From Marsupella aquatica (Eukaryota > Marchantiophyta), in assembly GCA_973895155.1 (NCBI GenBank), contig OZ316896.1, forward strand, positions 18,352,001 through 18,416,000: DNA of 64,000 bases. Reading direction: 5' to 3'. Under the pieces are notes generated by a model. The model searched no databases. It was not told the origin of the DNA and saw nothing but the letters and a program-made list of their open reading frames with translations. How positions within the stretch are numbered: the stretch's first letter is position 1; every line of letters begins with the position of its first letter. This document shows positions 37,601-50,044 of the stretch, piece after piece. The translations under genes were made by a program, and so were the position numbers.

Positions 37601-38601
37601 CTCCATGGTATAGGTACATAAACCTAGAAACTCTCCTATCCTTAGGCATATGGATCATAATTATGTTTCCCCATTGTGTTTGTATATTCATGGTGGATCG
37701 TGCACTAATGTCTTCAGTGTTGTTGTTGCCATGCAGGATATATGATGCTACCAATGAGACTGTTACCAAACGAAGAGTGGATTTCCGGAAGGAGTGGATG
37801 AGGAAGCCTGCCAATCGAAGAAAACCAGTGGAATTTCCCGTAGACTGCCAAGAATTGCCACCTTTCAGGGAATGGTTTCAAACATTAGTCAATACCCATA
37901 ATTTTGAGAAAGAGTCTGAGCGGTCATTACTATCTGCATACTCCACACCACCTAGTTTGAAGGCACGACTGTATAGGGCATGTAGAGCCTATGGGCACCA
38001 TTGGAGGACTATTCCATCCTTGGGGTGTTTGAGTGATTGTGATTCTGGTGCTTTCAGCACTTTTGATTCTGGGATGGCTTCTACATTCACTGAGAAGCGA
38101 GTGGACAGGTCTGGTGCAACCATAGAAGAATCTGTACAGTATGTAGGGGCCTTGACAGATATCTTGGTACTGAATTATGGCAGCTTGAGGAAAGAGGTGA
38201 TTCTTTTCAAAGGGAAATGGGCAGATCCATCATGGACTCCTAAATCCTCTGCCAGTATGAGGTATACCAAGTCTGGTCTTTGGCAGGTGAATTTCCATAG
38301 AGAACTGGGTGTGTCCAAGAAAATGGATTACGTTTTCCCAAAGCAAGTGGAGCAGGTTTTCTTCCACCCCAATGAGAAGGGGATAGCATGGAGAACAATC
38401 CTCCACAAAGAATCCAGGTCCACAAGGGTGTTAGGTGATTACACAGACGTTGATTTCCATGCTACAATGGAAAACAATGCCAAATTACACATCGAATTGG
38501 CTAAGGCCTGTAGGTCCAGAGAAAATCCAGGACCAAGTACTGGTCCCAAACGAGGCAGAGATGCAGAGGGATCTGCAAGAAAGGGCAGGCCTAAGCAGTG
38601 A
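34633..38601 (+). CDS. tnp2-type CACTA transposase (TNPD-like)
   Basis: Three exons, 34633-36492, 36703-37613 and 37737-38601, sum to 3636 nt (1211 aa plus stop) with consistent phases. Donors and acceptors are GTAAGA/TGCAG and GTACAT/TGCAG; the second intron is 123 nt without a stop, so it could also be retained. Domains: a transposase-associated zinc region with CPCVNCK (about residues 51-57); acidic linker; tnp2 domain with LDGVNPFG (about 400), STWPILLLNYNLPPWLT and MLIPGP; a GYKGCVICG segment; LPYWNKLLINHCLDPMHCEKN across the first splice, as in family members; a DUF4218-like region (GRWMYPIERNLKVLKGYVRN, about 820) and a DUF4216-like region (VLNYGSLRKEVILFKGKWAD, about 1065). The C-terminus is basic. 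It is expected to cut and join at the CACTA ends. Confidence 0.93.
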
Positions 38602-38699
38602 ATAGGTTTTAGCTAGGTGTGTGAAGTCCATAGATGGACTACATGTATGGACTATTTATGAAATCAGACTAATGGTTTACCCATTTGTGCAGTTGGTGA

Positions 38700-41600
38700 A
38701 TGCAGCCTGTGAAAGGAAGATTGCAAGGGTTGTCACATTCTGTGAATCCTTATGAGGAGGCCCGAAATCGGAACATAGAGCATAATGTCAGAATTATGCG
38801 TGATCTAGGACTGGGGCCAAACTGCAAGCTGATGTGTGTGTTGATATGTCTATTGCAAATTTGATTCAGTAGATGGAGTTGTCAGGTTCATGTTCTGTTT
38901 TCATATTCCAGATTGGTCTCATACTAGTATGGATCCTGTACATAAGTACTAGTGTTACGGTGTTGTAGATTCATTTTGCATGTATGTTTGATCTGCATTG
39001 GTGTATGTTGATGATTGCTTTGTTCCTTAGAGGCCCAACCACACATGTACAACGAGAGAGAGGAAAGCCTGCTTTGGTGAAAGGTACTTCAACTGAAACA
39101 TTGCCAAAGAGGAGGAGCTCTAGACTATCAGAAGTTACCAAGGTGAACATGGCAGAGTTTGGTGATGATGGCTATGGTTCTCCTTCTGAGTATGACACTG
39201 AGGATTCTGACATTGGAGGGTCAGAACCAGAGAGTGCACAACAGGTAATGCTTGAACTTCATCATCCTAATAGGAAGGGATCCTTGTCCCTTTTTCAAAT
39301 TATATGTTGATATGCTTACGTTGTCCATGATGTAGGTACAAAAACAAAATCGTGGTCCTAAGAAGACTGGGCCTGGTGGAGGTGGGCTAGTGAGATGTTG
39401 GAAAGACCCAGACACTGGACTCTTATATGAAAGTGAGTGGATTGTACTGTTCTACTTTTCAGGTGTGTTTGGAAGTTGATATTCTACTTGGAAATGAAAT
39501 TAATTGAAGTGCTTTGGTGTTGTGTGTTTGTTTAGTGGTTCCATCAGCATCTGAAGGCAGATCAGGTCAATCTGATGTACTACATTCCAGAGGATCTTCA
39601 GGTAATACACAATCTGCTCGTCATGCATATGCAAGTACATTTGCTCAACTTTTCAATCATGTACATATTTTTTGATTGAATGCATGTGTGAGCATTGCAG
39701 GAGGGGCCTCTGAGATGCGCAGGGAACGAAGGCATGCTAAGAAGCAGTTTGATAATACTGCCAAACAACGAAGGGATTGCGGAGAGGTGCCCAAACACAT
39801 TAAAGTGAGTATTGTACTTGTTTGTAGATTAAGACAAATCTGATCCTCTCTGTTGTTGTGTGTATAAAACCTGGACTCTGCATAAATTCCAGAGTTATGA
39901 TCTGACATTGTCTGTGAAATGCAGATTTATGACAATGATATTGATGATTCTGATGGCAACAAACAATACTGGCTGGAGGAACTTCGTGGCAACGTACTCA
40001 GAGTCTTTGATGTATCAAAGCCAAAATGGACTGATCATCCACAAGTTCATACAACCACAGTGTGGAATAACATGGCAGCTGAGTGGGAGTATGTGGGTGG
40101 GGAATTTATTAACACCAAATTCCAGAGTCATTGTCGTGGCATATTGAAGAGAGAGCGCCATAAAATGCATGTTTATTGGAAGAAAGTTTGCAATGAGGAT
40201 CCAACCAAACTTGGGCCATCTGGTGTTGATCCAAAGAAATGGGCAGCTTTGGTATCTCATTTTACCAGTCCAGCATTGATATCTTTGAGTAAACAGATGA
40301 CTGATAAAAGAGCACGAGTGCAAGATACCTCTCACTTTGGAAGGGGAGGGCATGCTGCAGCAGCAAAGAGAATGGTAAATTGTCTATCATTTTCACTATC
40401 AATTCTGTCTTGTTTGTGAATCTTGATGAAAACAAACTCTGTGATTTCTCATTCATTGTGTGTTTGAACAGAAGCAGAAGAGAGGATCAAGCCCAGGTAT
40501 ATCTGACCTGAAAGAAAACCATGGTAGTCAGGGTTCATTGCCAAAGGTGACAATGAGCCCATCATTGGCAAGTGCAGAAGGTCAGACTGGTAGTTTTGTG
40601 GGAGCAAAGGTGAGCCCATCATTGGCAAGTGGGGAGGGTAAAAGTGCTAGCTTACTGGGGCAAGGAAACAGACATGGATCAGCTGTGAGTATTGTCATAC
40701 CAATTTGATTTGTACATCATTCTCCATTTGACAGAGCCAGTTTTGTGTCGTTTGTAAGTTTGACAGTGAGACTGTTGTGTTGGTTTGTGGTTCATTTACA
40801 GACCCCACATTCAAAAGAAGAGATCACTGCCATTGGGGCTGTGAAATTGGATGTCGCTGAGTTGAAAGGCACTGTGAGGGAGTTGACAAACATGATGACT
40901 ATGTGGATGGCACATCACCCCAGTAATGCACAAGTTCCAACAGTTGTGCCTAGTCACAGTAAGTTGACTACAACTACCAAACAAGGTAGTAGAAAGCGAT
41001 CTCTTACTTTTTCAGGCGATAATGAAGGTAAAATTCTCTATCATGTATACACTGTCCATTCAATGTAATTATTGTGATGTGTATATGTCATTGCATGTTT
41101 ATAATGTTCTTGCATGTTTTTAGTGTGATTATATGTTGCTGGTGTATACATGTTTGTTTATGCATTTCTTTTGTGTGTGTTTTATGACAGCATCTTTAGG
41201 GGAGCCTCCTGTGTCGCAGGGAAGACCAACTGACACAGCTAACAGTACTCTAAAGCAAACTGAATTGGAAGTGAACCTTTTGCCATCTAAGTTGCCCAAA
41301 GAAGCCATTTCAGATGTCTTTCAGTTGCCAGAGGATAAGTCGACTCAGTTGACACCAGATGTAACCCCAGAATCATCTGAGTTGCCAAAAGAAACTCCCA
41401 TTCCAAGTGAACAGGATGACACTCCATCAACTAGAAAGGGAAAGAAGAAAAGGAAGAAAGGATCCTCAGCAAATGCATCACCTGCACAGAAGAAACCAAT
41501 GCAGTCTCCTAACCCCGTTGCAAAGGTAAATGTGTGTTTGATTTGAGTGTTCTTCTATCTTTCAATTTTTGTTTATTGCATTTTTAACAAAATGTGTTGT

Positions 41601-41867
41601 TCACAGTTTGCAAGAGGAGATTTGGTGAAGATGAAGAGCGTTGTGGACAATTCCATGATAGTGGCAGAAGGTGAGGTGACAGGGCTGCCAGGAGAAGATA
41701 AGTTTCATTGTGCAGATTTTGAAAGCCCTTTCTTGCGAGTGCGTGTGATTGAAGTGTTTGTAGATGTGGCATTGCCATTTGCCAATTCAGGGGAGAACCA
41801 GTCTAAATTATCTGATGTGAAAGGGATGAATGCCCTATGGAACTCTAGATTGCTTAAGAAGCAATAG
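38700..41867 (+). CDS. TNPA-like CACTA protein (Transposase_24 / En-Spm type)
   Basis: Ten exons with GT-AG borders: 38700-38833, 39031-39244, 39336-39432, 39536-39601, 39701-39804, 39925-40374, 40472-40684, 40802-41027, 41191-41525 and 41607-41867. They sum to exactly 2100 nt (699 aa plus stop), and every junction keeps the frame, strong evidence for an intact gene. Exon 1 carries NPYEEARNRNIEHNVRIM, the usual N-terminal motif of these proteins. Exons 2-5 are basic. Exon 6 (about residues 206-355) is the Transposase_24 core (VYWKKV..GVDPKKWAALVSHF..ISLSKQMTDKRA). Exon 10 is the conserved C-terminal region (VKMKSVVDNSMIVAEGEV). By analogy with En/Spm TNPA, it should bind the subterminal motifs, aid excision and modulate transcription. 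The gene starts 98 bp after the transposase stop. Confidence 0.92.
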
Positions 41868-42189
41868 AAATAGCACTCTATCAAGAAACAATAGACATGA
41901 TAGAATGACAACTCTGTTTTTCTATAAACATGCAGAGTGATTGGTATGTCAGGTTGTAACAATTGACAATCTAATATTATTGATGTCAATGTAATTTTGT
42001 TTCATAAATTTGCATTGAGTTCAATATTTACCATGAGACTTATGAAGGTATCTTGTATGAATATCAATTGGATTTGTGATATATATCGAATGTTTCTTTA
42101 AGTTTTCATTTAGCAACTCTATTGAATGGCTTTGTAATATATGATTTTTGATTGACATCAAGTTTTATCTATCATGATCACTTAAATTT

Positions 42190-42921
42190 GAATTTCTCCA
42201 AATCATTGAATACTTCGTCTGAATGACTGGCTTGAATGACTAAATGACTGGCTAGAATGACTGATGTAATGGTCATTATTCACAACTATCTTTGTGACCA
42301 ATATGACTCAACTCTGGTCATTAAAGACATAGACTAAATGATTCAAAGAATGACATATACAATGACCTTTCTCATGGTCATTATAAACAAGTCCACTATG
42401 ACTCACTTTATGTCATTCAAGACATGTCATTAATGACTAATGCGTATCTTTACGTGTCTTCTCCCAATTGAACCACGTGTCTCAATATGACTTGTTTATA
42501 CTATAGTCATTTTGGACACGTCCAAAATGACCCAAATATATTGCCAAATGGTGAATCCTCTTTGAACCACGTGTCACTATTTGATTTGTTATATAATGTA
42601 CGTCATTTTGGACAAGTCCAAAATGACCAATGTTATTTGTTTTTTTATTGCCACGTGTCATTGTGTGATTGGGTATGGGGACCATCGACGGTCAACGGCA
42701 ATTGACCGTCGATGGTGATTTGTGTCGTCATTTTGGACCGTTCAACATTTATGACCATATCATAAAAATGGTCATTTAGGATAGTATGAAATGACCACAT
42801 GTTTTTAGCGTCATTTGTCCAAAAGGACCGTGACCAAAATGTCCGTTGTGACGTGTCTGGAAAGACGAGAACAATTGCGTCATTGTTTTGTTAAAAAGAC
42901 CTGATTAATAGTCATTGTTTC
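42190..42921 (-). repeat. Right subterminal repeats (GTCATT/AATGAC motif)
   Basis: AATGAC, GTCATT and TCATTTTGGAC phrases recur every 10-30 bp. Three similar blocks of about 85 bp (CACGTGTC..TCATTTTGGACA..GTCCAAAATGACC) lie at about 42470-42660, and a palindromic GACCATCGACGGTCA..TGACCGTCGATGG lies at 42681-42715. This array is far shorter than the left one. Confidence 0.85.
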
Positions 42922-42951
42922 GGTCATAAAATACATTGTTTTCTACTAGTG
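42922..42951 (-). repeat. CACTA right terminal inverted repeat
   Basis: Ends in GTTTTCTACTAGTG; TTA follows directly, matching the left target-site duplication. Confidence 0.92.
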
Positions 42952-42954
42952 TTA

Positions 42955-45900
42955 GAACAAAGTCACTAACAACATTAGAGATGAGAAGCCTTTGCCCACC
43001 ACAAATCAACAATACTAGCCCCGACTACCCATTATTTGAACGTGAATAGCAAAGAGTACAATAAAGTGTTATCAAAATTAATATATTCTCTATTCATATT
43101 CTTTGAAGGTTAATGAAATGATAAAAAAACCCATCATTTTAACAGGCATTTTAATAGTCATATATAATATACCATTCTCCTTTGTATGCAGATACCTCTT
43201 TCTATTCACATATGTTTGCGGTGGGGCCAATTATAACAAAAAAACTTGCATGTGTCAGTTTAAATAGACATGATTTTTTCCCATGCACGTGAGTCTTTCC
43301 ATGCACATGATGGCCATGAGTTGCTGTCTAGAAGCTTCACTCTAGACCTAGGCTCTTAAAAGTAAACTTTACTTGGCGTTTTTATAGTAAGATATTGCTC
43401 CTGGCAACCTATGTTGAATTGCCAATTGCCCACCATATAACTAATAAAATAACCCTACCATTTTTTGTTGCACATACGTGATGTGAAAATTTTGTGGAAC
43501 AGGAACCTTGCACACACACACACCTATCCTCCACACCCCTTAGACGGGTGTGACGAGCGGATTGAACCTTGGACTTAGTACACAGAGTTGAAAAAAACAT
43601 TAAAGAAATCCATCTTAATTTTCCTGCGCATGCCCTTTTTGCAACAGGTCAAAAATTATTTGTGATCCAATTGCATTACTTACTATTGTAATTTTGGAAG
43701 ATGAATGGTTAGGTCTAATCACTTTTTTTTTCTAACCCAAGAAGTAATGTAGCTCTAACCAAAGCCCTGACCAAATCAGATTAACTATCTATGCATTTCT
43801 ATACACCTAACAATAGAACTTTGAACTAGGTAGGAATGGGAACAAGGCTTATACATATAGACAGAGCAAATTAAATCCTACAACTAGGAGCATCGCACCC
43901 ACCTGTTCTCAAATAGCTTAAATATCCAAGATGATAGCTAGCCAGAACATACCATAACCCACAGAATGACCAAATTTTTCCTAAATTCTGAACGTCTTAG
44001 TTTGCTTTCCCTCATGGTTATCCCATTGAATTGAAACTGCTATTATCACCAATTTGTACACGAAAGTTGGTACATAATGAATAGTAGCATAAGTCTCGAA
44101 ATGATAAAAATTGATATTAAAATGATCATATCTTTTTTCGCATGTGGTGTCAGTGACACTTTTGTGAAAGTGACCCCAAAGAAGAAAACCAAACTGTATA
44201 TAAATGACAAAAACATTTAAAGTTTCTTTCAGCCAGTCTTTCAGTCCATATGAAAATGTAAACTCCTGCCTATTATACTAGAATTACACTTGGAATTACA
44301 TACACGAGCAAATATATTGTTGGAACTCTCAAATTATTCTCATTCTGTAGACTCAATTTGCAAATGAAAATAGAATAGATTGGCTCTTGTATTTCTTTCT
44401 ATATCCCCGATCATATATCACTTGAACAATTTGTTGTTAGTCTTTGGTTCCTCTCTTCTCGATCAAGGTATATTGATGTTTGGTCTCAATCTCATACTTG
44501 AGTTTTTCTCCTAGACCAATGAACTTAAAATTGAAGCACTATAATTATTAACAAACCAAGAAGACCCAATTGGTGGTCTAAATAAAACACATTAAAGTTA
44601 GAGTATATAACAGCTTGGGAGGTTGTCGCAAGTCAGCATGAAATAGCACAGCAATGTCTGAGCATGTGAATCATTCAAGCTAGTTGTGTCTGAATTATAG
44701 TAAGAGCTGTTAAAACTAGCAAACTAAAAATAACCCTGCAAGCAACTTGATATTGATTCAACGTACGTACACTAACATTTCAAAATGGTTGGATAATGCA
44801 TGCATATATGGAGCACATATATTCATTTTTGTGATAATAATTTTTGTGATGGTTTGTAATTACTTTTACAACTCAAATTTCTTATATAGTATTAATTATA
44901 TAAGACTCTGCAACAATTTGTGTTTCTTAAAAAAACAGAAATATTTTTTGAGTGCACAAAAAATACAATATTTCCCATCACAGAGAACTGAAAAACTCTG
45001 TTTGATTTCAGCACAATTTAAAGTAATTTCTTACTATCCTATACTAAAACTTATGCTCACAAAAAAGAATTACCATCATTCATTTTAAAGCCCACAAAGG
45101 CATGACTTTGTGGTAGCTCACTTGAGTAGAGACTGATAGGTCTTGGGTTCAACTATTGTGGGCTGACTCTTCCCAACTATTGTGGGGTTTCACAAATTTC
45201 CCTTAAAAATTTTTAAAAAAAAAAATACACATTACACAATCTTTGTTCTATGTTACCCACATTGAAGTAACAATCTTTGATAGTTAGTTTGGAAATCAAG
45301 TCCTATATTACTATTTATAATCATATTATTTTTTGCATCATGATAAAATTTAATATATTCTTACTTTTATTGTAATAGGATATTTTTTAATTACAAATTC
45401 ATTGAAAACATGATGTGATTGTCGTATTTTAGAACTACAAATGCTACAACAATTTTGTAGAATATTGTGTGAGAGATTCATTGCACTTTTTTGGTTAGTA
45501 GCCAATTCATGTCTCGGGCCTGAGGCTCTGACCCATTTTACAAAAGAGAATAATAATGCTCAACTTTAGCAAACTGTTCAAACCTATATAGTTTAGCTAC
45601 AGGTCTCTTCATCCATAATAATCTTTTGAAATTATCACTATATTCATTAAAACTGTACTTTTAAAAGTCCATAAGATGAACCCTAAAGTTATTTTTGTTC
45701 AGGCCAAATTTCTATTAAAGCATTCCCAAAAGCTAATTTTTTTCAGCCCAAATATACACTTTTGAATGCCCAAAATTTTGTTTTTTTTCACCCAAATGTT
45801 TAATAATAACTTAAATCATATATTATAATTAATTTAAAAATTAGAGTAATTTAATTTAGTCCAAAAATCAGAGGCCAATACCACTCAGACCATCTATAAA

Positions 45901-46102
45901 TTAAAAAATATAGATGGTCATAAATCAAGGGTCAAAATGAGATTGACCCACTATATAATTATTAATTGTCCAGTCCAGTGAGAGAGCCTCACACTAAGCA
46001 TATATCCTAATTATTTACTTTATCCTACATGTTCAAAACATATCCTTTCAAGACATAATATGAATGTACAATTCAGGGTAGGCACTAGAGCAACCCTATC
46101 TC
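42955..46102. other. AT-rich intergenic DNA
   Basis: No gene is supported. A short (CA)n tract lies at about 43511-43522. The frame at 44747-45088 is AT-driven and unrecognised. Confidence 0.4.
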
Positions 46103-47143
46103 CTAATGATCAAGACAAAACTCATTTGAACAAGAAAGTCTGCTTCCTGATTTATCATAGCGGATATCACGGTTGCAAGTATCTCTCGCATGGTGGTTCT
46201 TAAACTTATTGGTGAGATCCCTAGTTCTGAGAACTTTCCAAATAAAATGCCTTCTATTTTGTGTATGAGGACCAGAATAGTTGTCTCCAAGTATTACGTT
46301 TGCAGTTTCTTCGATCTCATCCATGGTCCACGTCTCCAGTGGTGGGTAATGCTGCACCTCGTTCTTTCCGTCCCAAGGAATCTCTTCAGGAGTCACATCC
46401 AAGATGGTTCCAAACTCCCTATGGATACAACGACAATCTCCCCACTTCTGTTCCAAAAGAGCATAGATGGCAGCATGATCCTCCTTGCTTGTTAATAAAT
46501 TGAAAACAGACCACTTTGGATTGTTGACAGTGATATAATGTTGAACGCAGTAAGCCTTTCTCAATTTGCAAAGATACGGCCATAATATCTCGGGCAAAAA
46601 GGTGTCATTTGAAGCTGTGTGAGTAAATGGATTGGGAAACAATCCATTCACGTCATAATTCAAAAATGCCTTCAATGGAGAATCATCAATAAGAACTGTA
46701 TTAGAAGCATCATATTTTTTCTGGAAAACGGTCCCAAATGGTTTGCAAATTCTTCAGAAGTAAATTGGCCTTCCCATCTGTTATATCTGGCCTTTGGATG
46801 CAACTATCAAAGGTATCTTCTTGAGTAAAGACAAACTTGAACTTCTGTCGCTCCTCCTTAGTGAAAATCAACTCCATTAAGTCCATTGTTTTTGGCCTCC
46901 TTGCACAGGTCCAAATTGTGACGTCAAAAACCATGAAAGCTGCATATAGAAATTCGTGGAGGTATGGGCGCTCCACATACATGAAATTAAACCCTCCACG
47001 TCTCCCCCAGTGCACACCACGTAAACTTGTCTGATTTCGCCATGGTCCTGAGCTTCTGGTCTTAATGCAATCCCAACAAATCTTGTTAAGGTCAAGAACC
47101 AAGAGCTTTCGCCGGATCGGAGAGTGTAGTATTGGAGTGAATT
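46103..47143 (-). other. FCP1/NLI-interacting-factor (HAD phosphatase) domain (exon 5)
   Basis: KLLVLDLNKI stands at the HAD motif I position. It is followed by RPYLHEFLYAAFMVFDVTIWT (20-residue core RPYLHEFL..VTIWT), the CTD-phosphatase signature, and after a one-base frame break by NTVLIDDSPLKAF, the motif III/IV region of the family. FCP1/SCP enzymes use DxDx(T/V); here the second Asp is Asn (DLN) and the Thr position is Ile, so phosphatase activity looks lost or altered. The break lies in a run of six A (coding strand) where five would keep frame. Confidence 0.75.
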
Positions 47144-47547
47144 CTGGAAACATTAACATAAGCCCTTAGTCAATGCGACTCAAAGTTTAAACAATTACTA
47201 CGGAGGAAAACTCTCAAAATTTGAAATCAAACAAACTTTGTTATAGCATTTGAAGTAGAGAGGAACGACCTTGGGGCGACCCTCCTAGAAAAACATTAAT
47301 TACATTCAATTGCCATTTTTTAGATCCAAAGTATACCTGGGTCAAACCCTTCCTCCAGAGCAACGCTTTCCGAGGGAATGCCAACAAAATCCTTTGAGGA
47401 AGGAGATTCTACGACGAAACTTTGGTCTGTAAAAAAGTATATTATTACAAAGATAAAGCTTAGATTGTCATTAAAATACCAAGAACCAAAGAATGGGCTA
47501 ATAATTTTCAATGCTAAAATGCCCAAATTCATCTATTGTTTGATCAC

Positions 47548-49777
47548 CTAGAACACTCTGTATCTCGGAATTGATACCACTGGGAAGTTGCTCTTCAAAG
47601 GATGGGGGTGCAAAAACTGGGCTCAGTCTCAAGTTCAGTTTTTTGTAATCTGATTTTGCCATTATCTTTGGAGCATCGTCTAGTGATTCTATCATTCCAA
47701 CCTTTGGTCCATTTCTCCATATAAAATGAGTTGCAGGACGGACTGTTTTCATATATCCAGTCCTGCCGATCTCGGATCCAGAATTTTGTGAAAATGATAA
47801 TACTACGGGGCTTCCTGTAGAAGCACTTGTAAAAACCAATTTAGTCTCTGATGAGCAATATAGAGGAGACAGGGGAGGATTTGAAGCACCTGCCTTCTCT
47901 TCTTCATTTGCAGCGGTCTCAGGTACTTGACGATCATCCTCCTTTGCAAGCGCAATGTCTGACATTTCTCCCAATTCTACTACGTCAATATTGCCTAGAC
48001 CATCTGCGGTTGCCTTCCAATGTGCGTCCGATGTGGACGATGTAAGATCTGGGTCCGATTGGTGCATCCAATTCTCTACACCGGCAAAGGGATTTCTTGG
48101 TGGGTCGCCCTCAGGTCGACCCACAACATCAGCCAACCCCACACCAAAGTAGGGAATACCTACCACTTGTGTTCCACGTTCATCCAAATTTTGGGTGACC
48201 CTGTCGTCTATGTCGTGACCCAATTCTCCTTCCTCAATATCATCTTCGCCCTGGTCTACGCCTTCTTTGGCACCAACATGCGCGGAAACCCCATCGCGGG
48301 CTCTACCAAATTTGGAACCGCCCATCCGGTCACTCATTATGGAAGGAACTTTCTCGCAGAGAACCCTTCCATATGCCTGAGTGAAATCATATTCATCCTC
48401 AGTGTCTGAATACGCAAAGCATTCTCTGAAACACAACAATGACACCTTCATAACCTGTCCTCCCGAGAAAAAGTCAAGTATAGTCTCCCCTTCAGCCGAA
48501 AAAAATTCAATAATACTCTACAGCATACATTTTGGCTTAGCGTGAATATTCACAAAGCCACCTCTACTTCCCACCATCTCAAACATGGGAGCCTTTCGTA
48601 AGAAATCTCCAATGTGAAATGCCGAAGTTGACTCAGTCTCTGTCTCCTTACTTGTCTTACTCTTATTCTTATCTCGCTTCTCCGTCTTGTCTTCCACTTG
48701 GAAATCAGGGTCGATCGCCGAATTGTAAGAAAATTGGCAATTAAATCCAGGCCTGAACACTTGCTTCCAATCAAATTTCTCCTCAGTGGTGATTCCTGCA
48801 AAGATTATCTCCTCCATACCACAACTGAAAAGTAAGCCCTCTGGAACTGGTGTATCACTCCGTCGATAGCTCCCGTAGTCGACGTGGATGTCCATTCCCT
48901 TTTCATGTTGCAATTTCCTAAGGGCACTCAAAATGTTTGCAGCAAGTGGCCTCGGATGCACAGTCATGACAACAACAATTGTTGGATTTCTTGGAAGATC
49001 CACAATGTATTGCAGTAATGCAATAATTTCAGCATCGGTCCAAACATGTTGTCGGAGCCTACTAAAGTCAACAATGGCAAGAGGACACAAAGGCGAAGGC
49101 TCTTGTAGCATTTCCGGCACGGTCGTCTTCATCAAATTCTCACTAAAAAATGTCAAGAAAGGCTCCGTGCGAGAACGACCAATCCCACCAAATTCTTTAC
49201 AATACAACCCATCTAGTCTGACCATCAGACTTTGTGGGAAACTCTCCTTGACCACATTCTTCTTCAATGAATTGTTGAGGTAAACCTCACCCGCTGCTCT
49301 CCTCAATTTTGTCATCTCAAGCTCAGATTTCAAGGAAGGCAACAATATCACCAGAGACTCCCAAGATGTGCCAACAGGAAACTTCTCACGATACTTTTCC
49401 ACGAAATAGCCAATAATGATTGTTCTCAATTTGGACATTATCTTGATTGTAAGGGCCAAGTCTCCCATTGCGACAAGCTCTGATTTGTTGGTGATATCCT
49501 TCTTCAGCAAGACACGCTCCTCTTCAACGTTCTTCAAGATCTCAATTATCTGTTTGCTACTAATCTCTCCTTCAAAGCATCGAAAGGTACCGGGAGTGAT
49601 CAATTTTGGGGGTCTTGGCCCTCCATACCCACCAGCCCCGTCTTGGAGCTTCCCACTCAACCATTTTGCACACACGTTCCGCCATAATTCAAAGAGCTCA
49701 TCTTTGGCAAAAAGTAACCAATAAATGCTCTTTAGGCTTGACTTCCCCATTGTAACCTTTGCCAGGGCAAACCAATC
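47548..49777 (-). other. Beta-class N4-C/N6-A methyltransferase-like region (exon 3)
   Basis: Near 48560-48440 the frame reads NIHAKPKCML, then a TAG, then SIIEFFSAEGETILDFFSGG. This matches the KP..L...II..FS..G..VLD.F.GG signature (SAM-binding motif I) of beta-class amino-methyltransferases, preceded by its KP element. Upstream, around 49080-48900, CPLAIVDFSRLRQHVWTDAEI and PTIVVVMTVHPRP sit where motif IV (DPPY/SPPY/DPPW) and its following strand should be, but no such motif is visible, so catalysis is doubtful. The downstream part is acidic and low in recognisable features until HFIWRNGPKVGMIESLDDA. Confidence 0.6.
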
Positions 49778-49862
49778 CTGCATATCCAATGGACTTGACA
49801 TTAGTTTCAGGGTACAATGCATATGTTAGAAAATTTATACCTATGTTTGAAACAGGCTAAGC

Positions 49863-50044
49863 CGCCTCGCCCCAAGGGCGTGGCGAACCTCTACATCTAA
49901 CCGCAATTGACTGAAACGGAACTAGGGAATTATTCTTAGAGAGACTAGTCTAGGTTGCCTCGCCCTGAGGGCGAGGCAAACATTTGCTTTAATCTTCTAA
50001 CCAAGGAAAACAAGAAAAGGCAGCCTCGCCCTTGGGGCGAGGCA
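49863..50044. repeat. Three GCCTCGCCC hairpins in intron 2
   Basis: Near-perfect inverted repeats GCCTCGCCC-nnn-GGGCGAGGC at about 49957-49977 and 50023-50043, with a more altered one at 49865-49884. The last begins only about ten bases inside the splice donor of exon 2. Confidence 0.92.

Larger units (their letters stand above)
24188..42951 (+). mobile_element. Complete CACTA (En/Spm-type) DNA transposon, ~18.8 kb
   Basis: The left end starts CACTAGAAGAAAAC (24188) and the right end, read inward on the minus strand from 42951, starts CACTAGTAGAAAAC. Both continue into a TTTATGACC block about 22 bases in, giving an imperfect inverted repeat of about 30 bp. The three flanking bases are TTA on both sides (24185-24187 and 42952-42954), the 3-bp target duplication expected for CACTA elements. 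Inside are subterminal arrays of AATGAC-type motifs, a tnp2-type transposase gene, a TNPA/Transposase_24-type gene and an additional PHD-finger gene, all on the plus strand. The two transposition genes are uninterrupted after splicing, so the copy may be autonomous. Confidence 0.95.
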
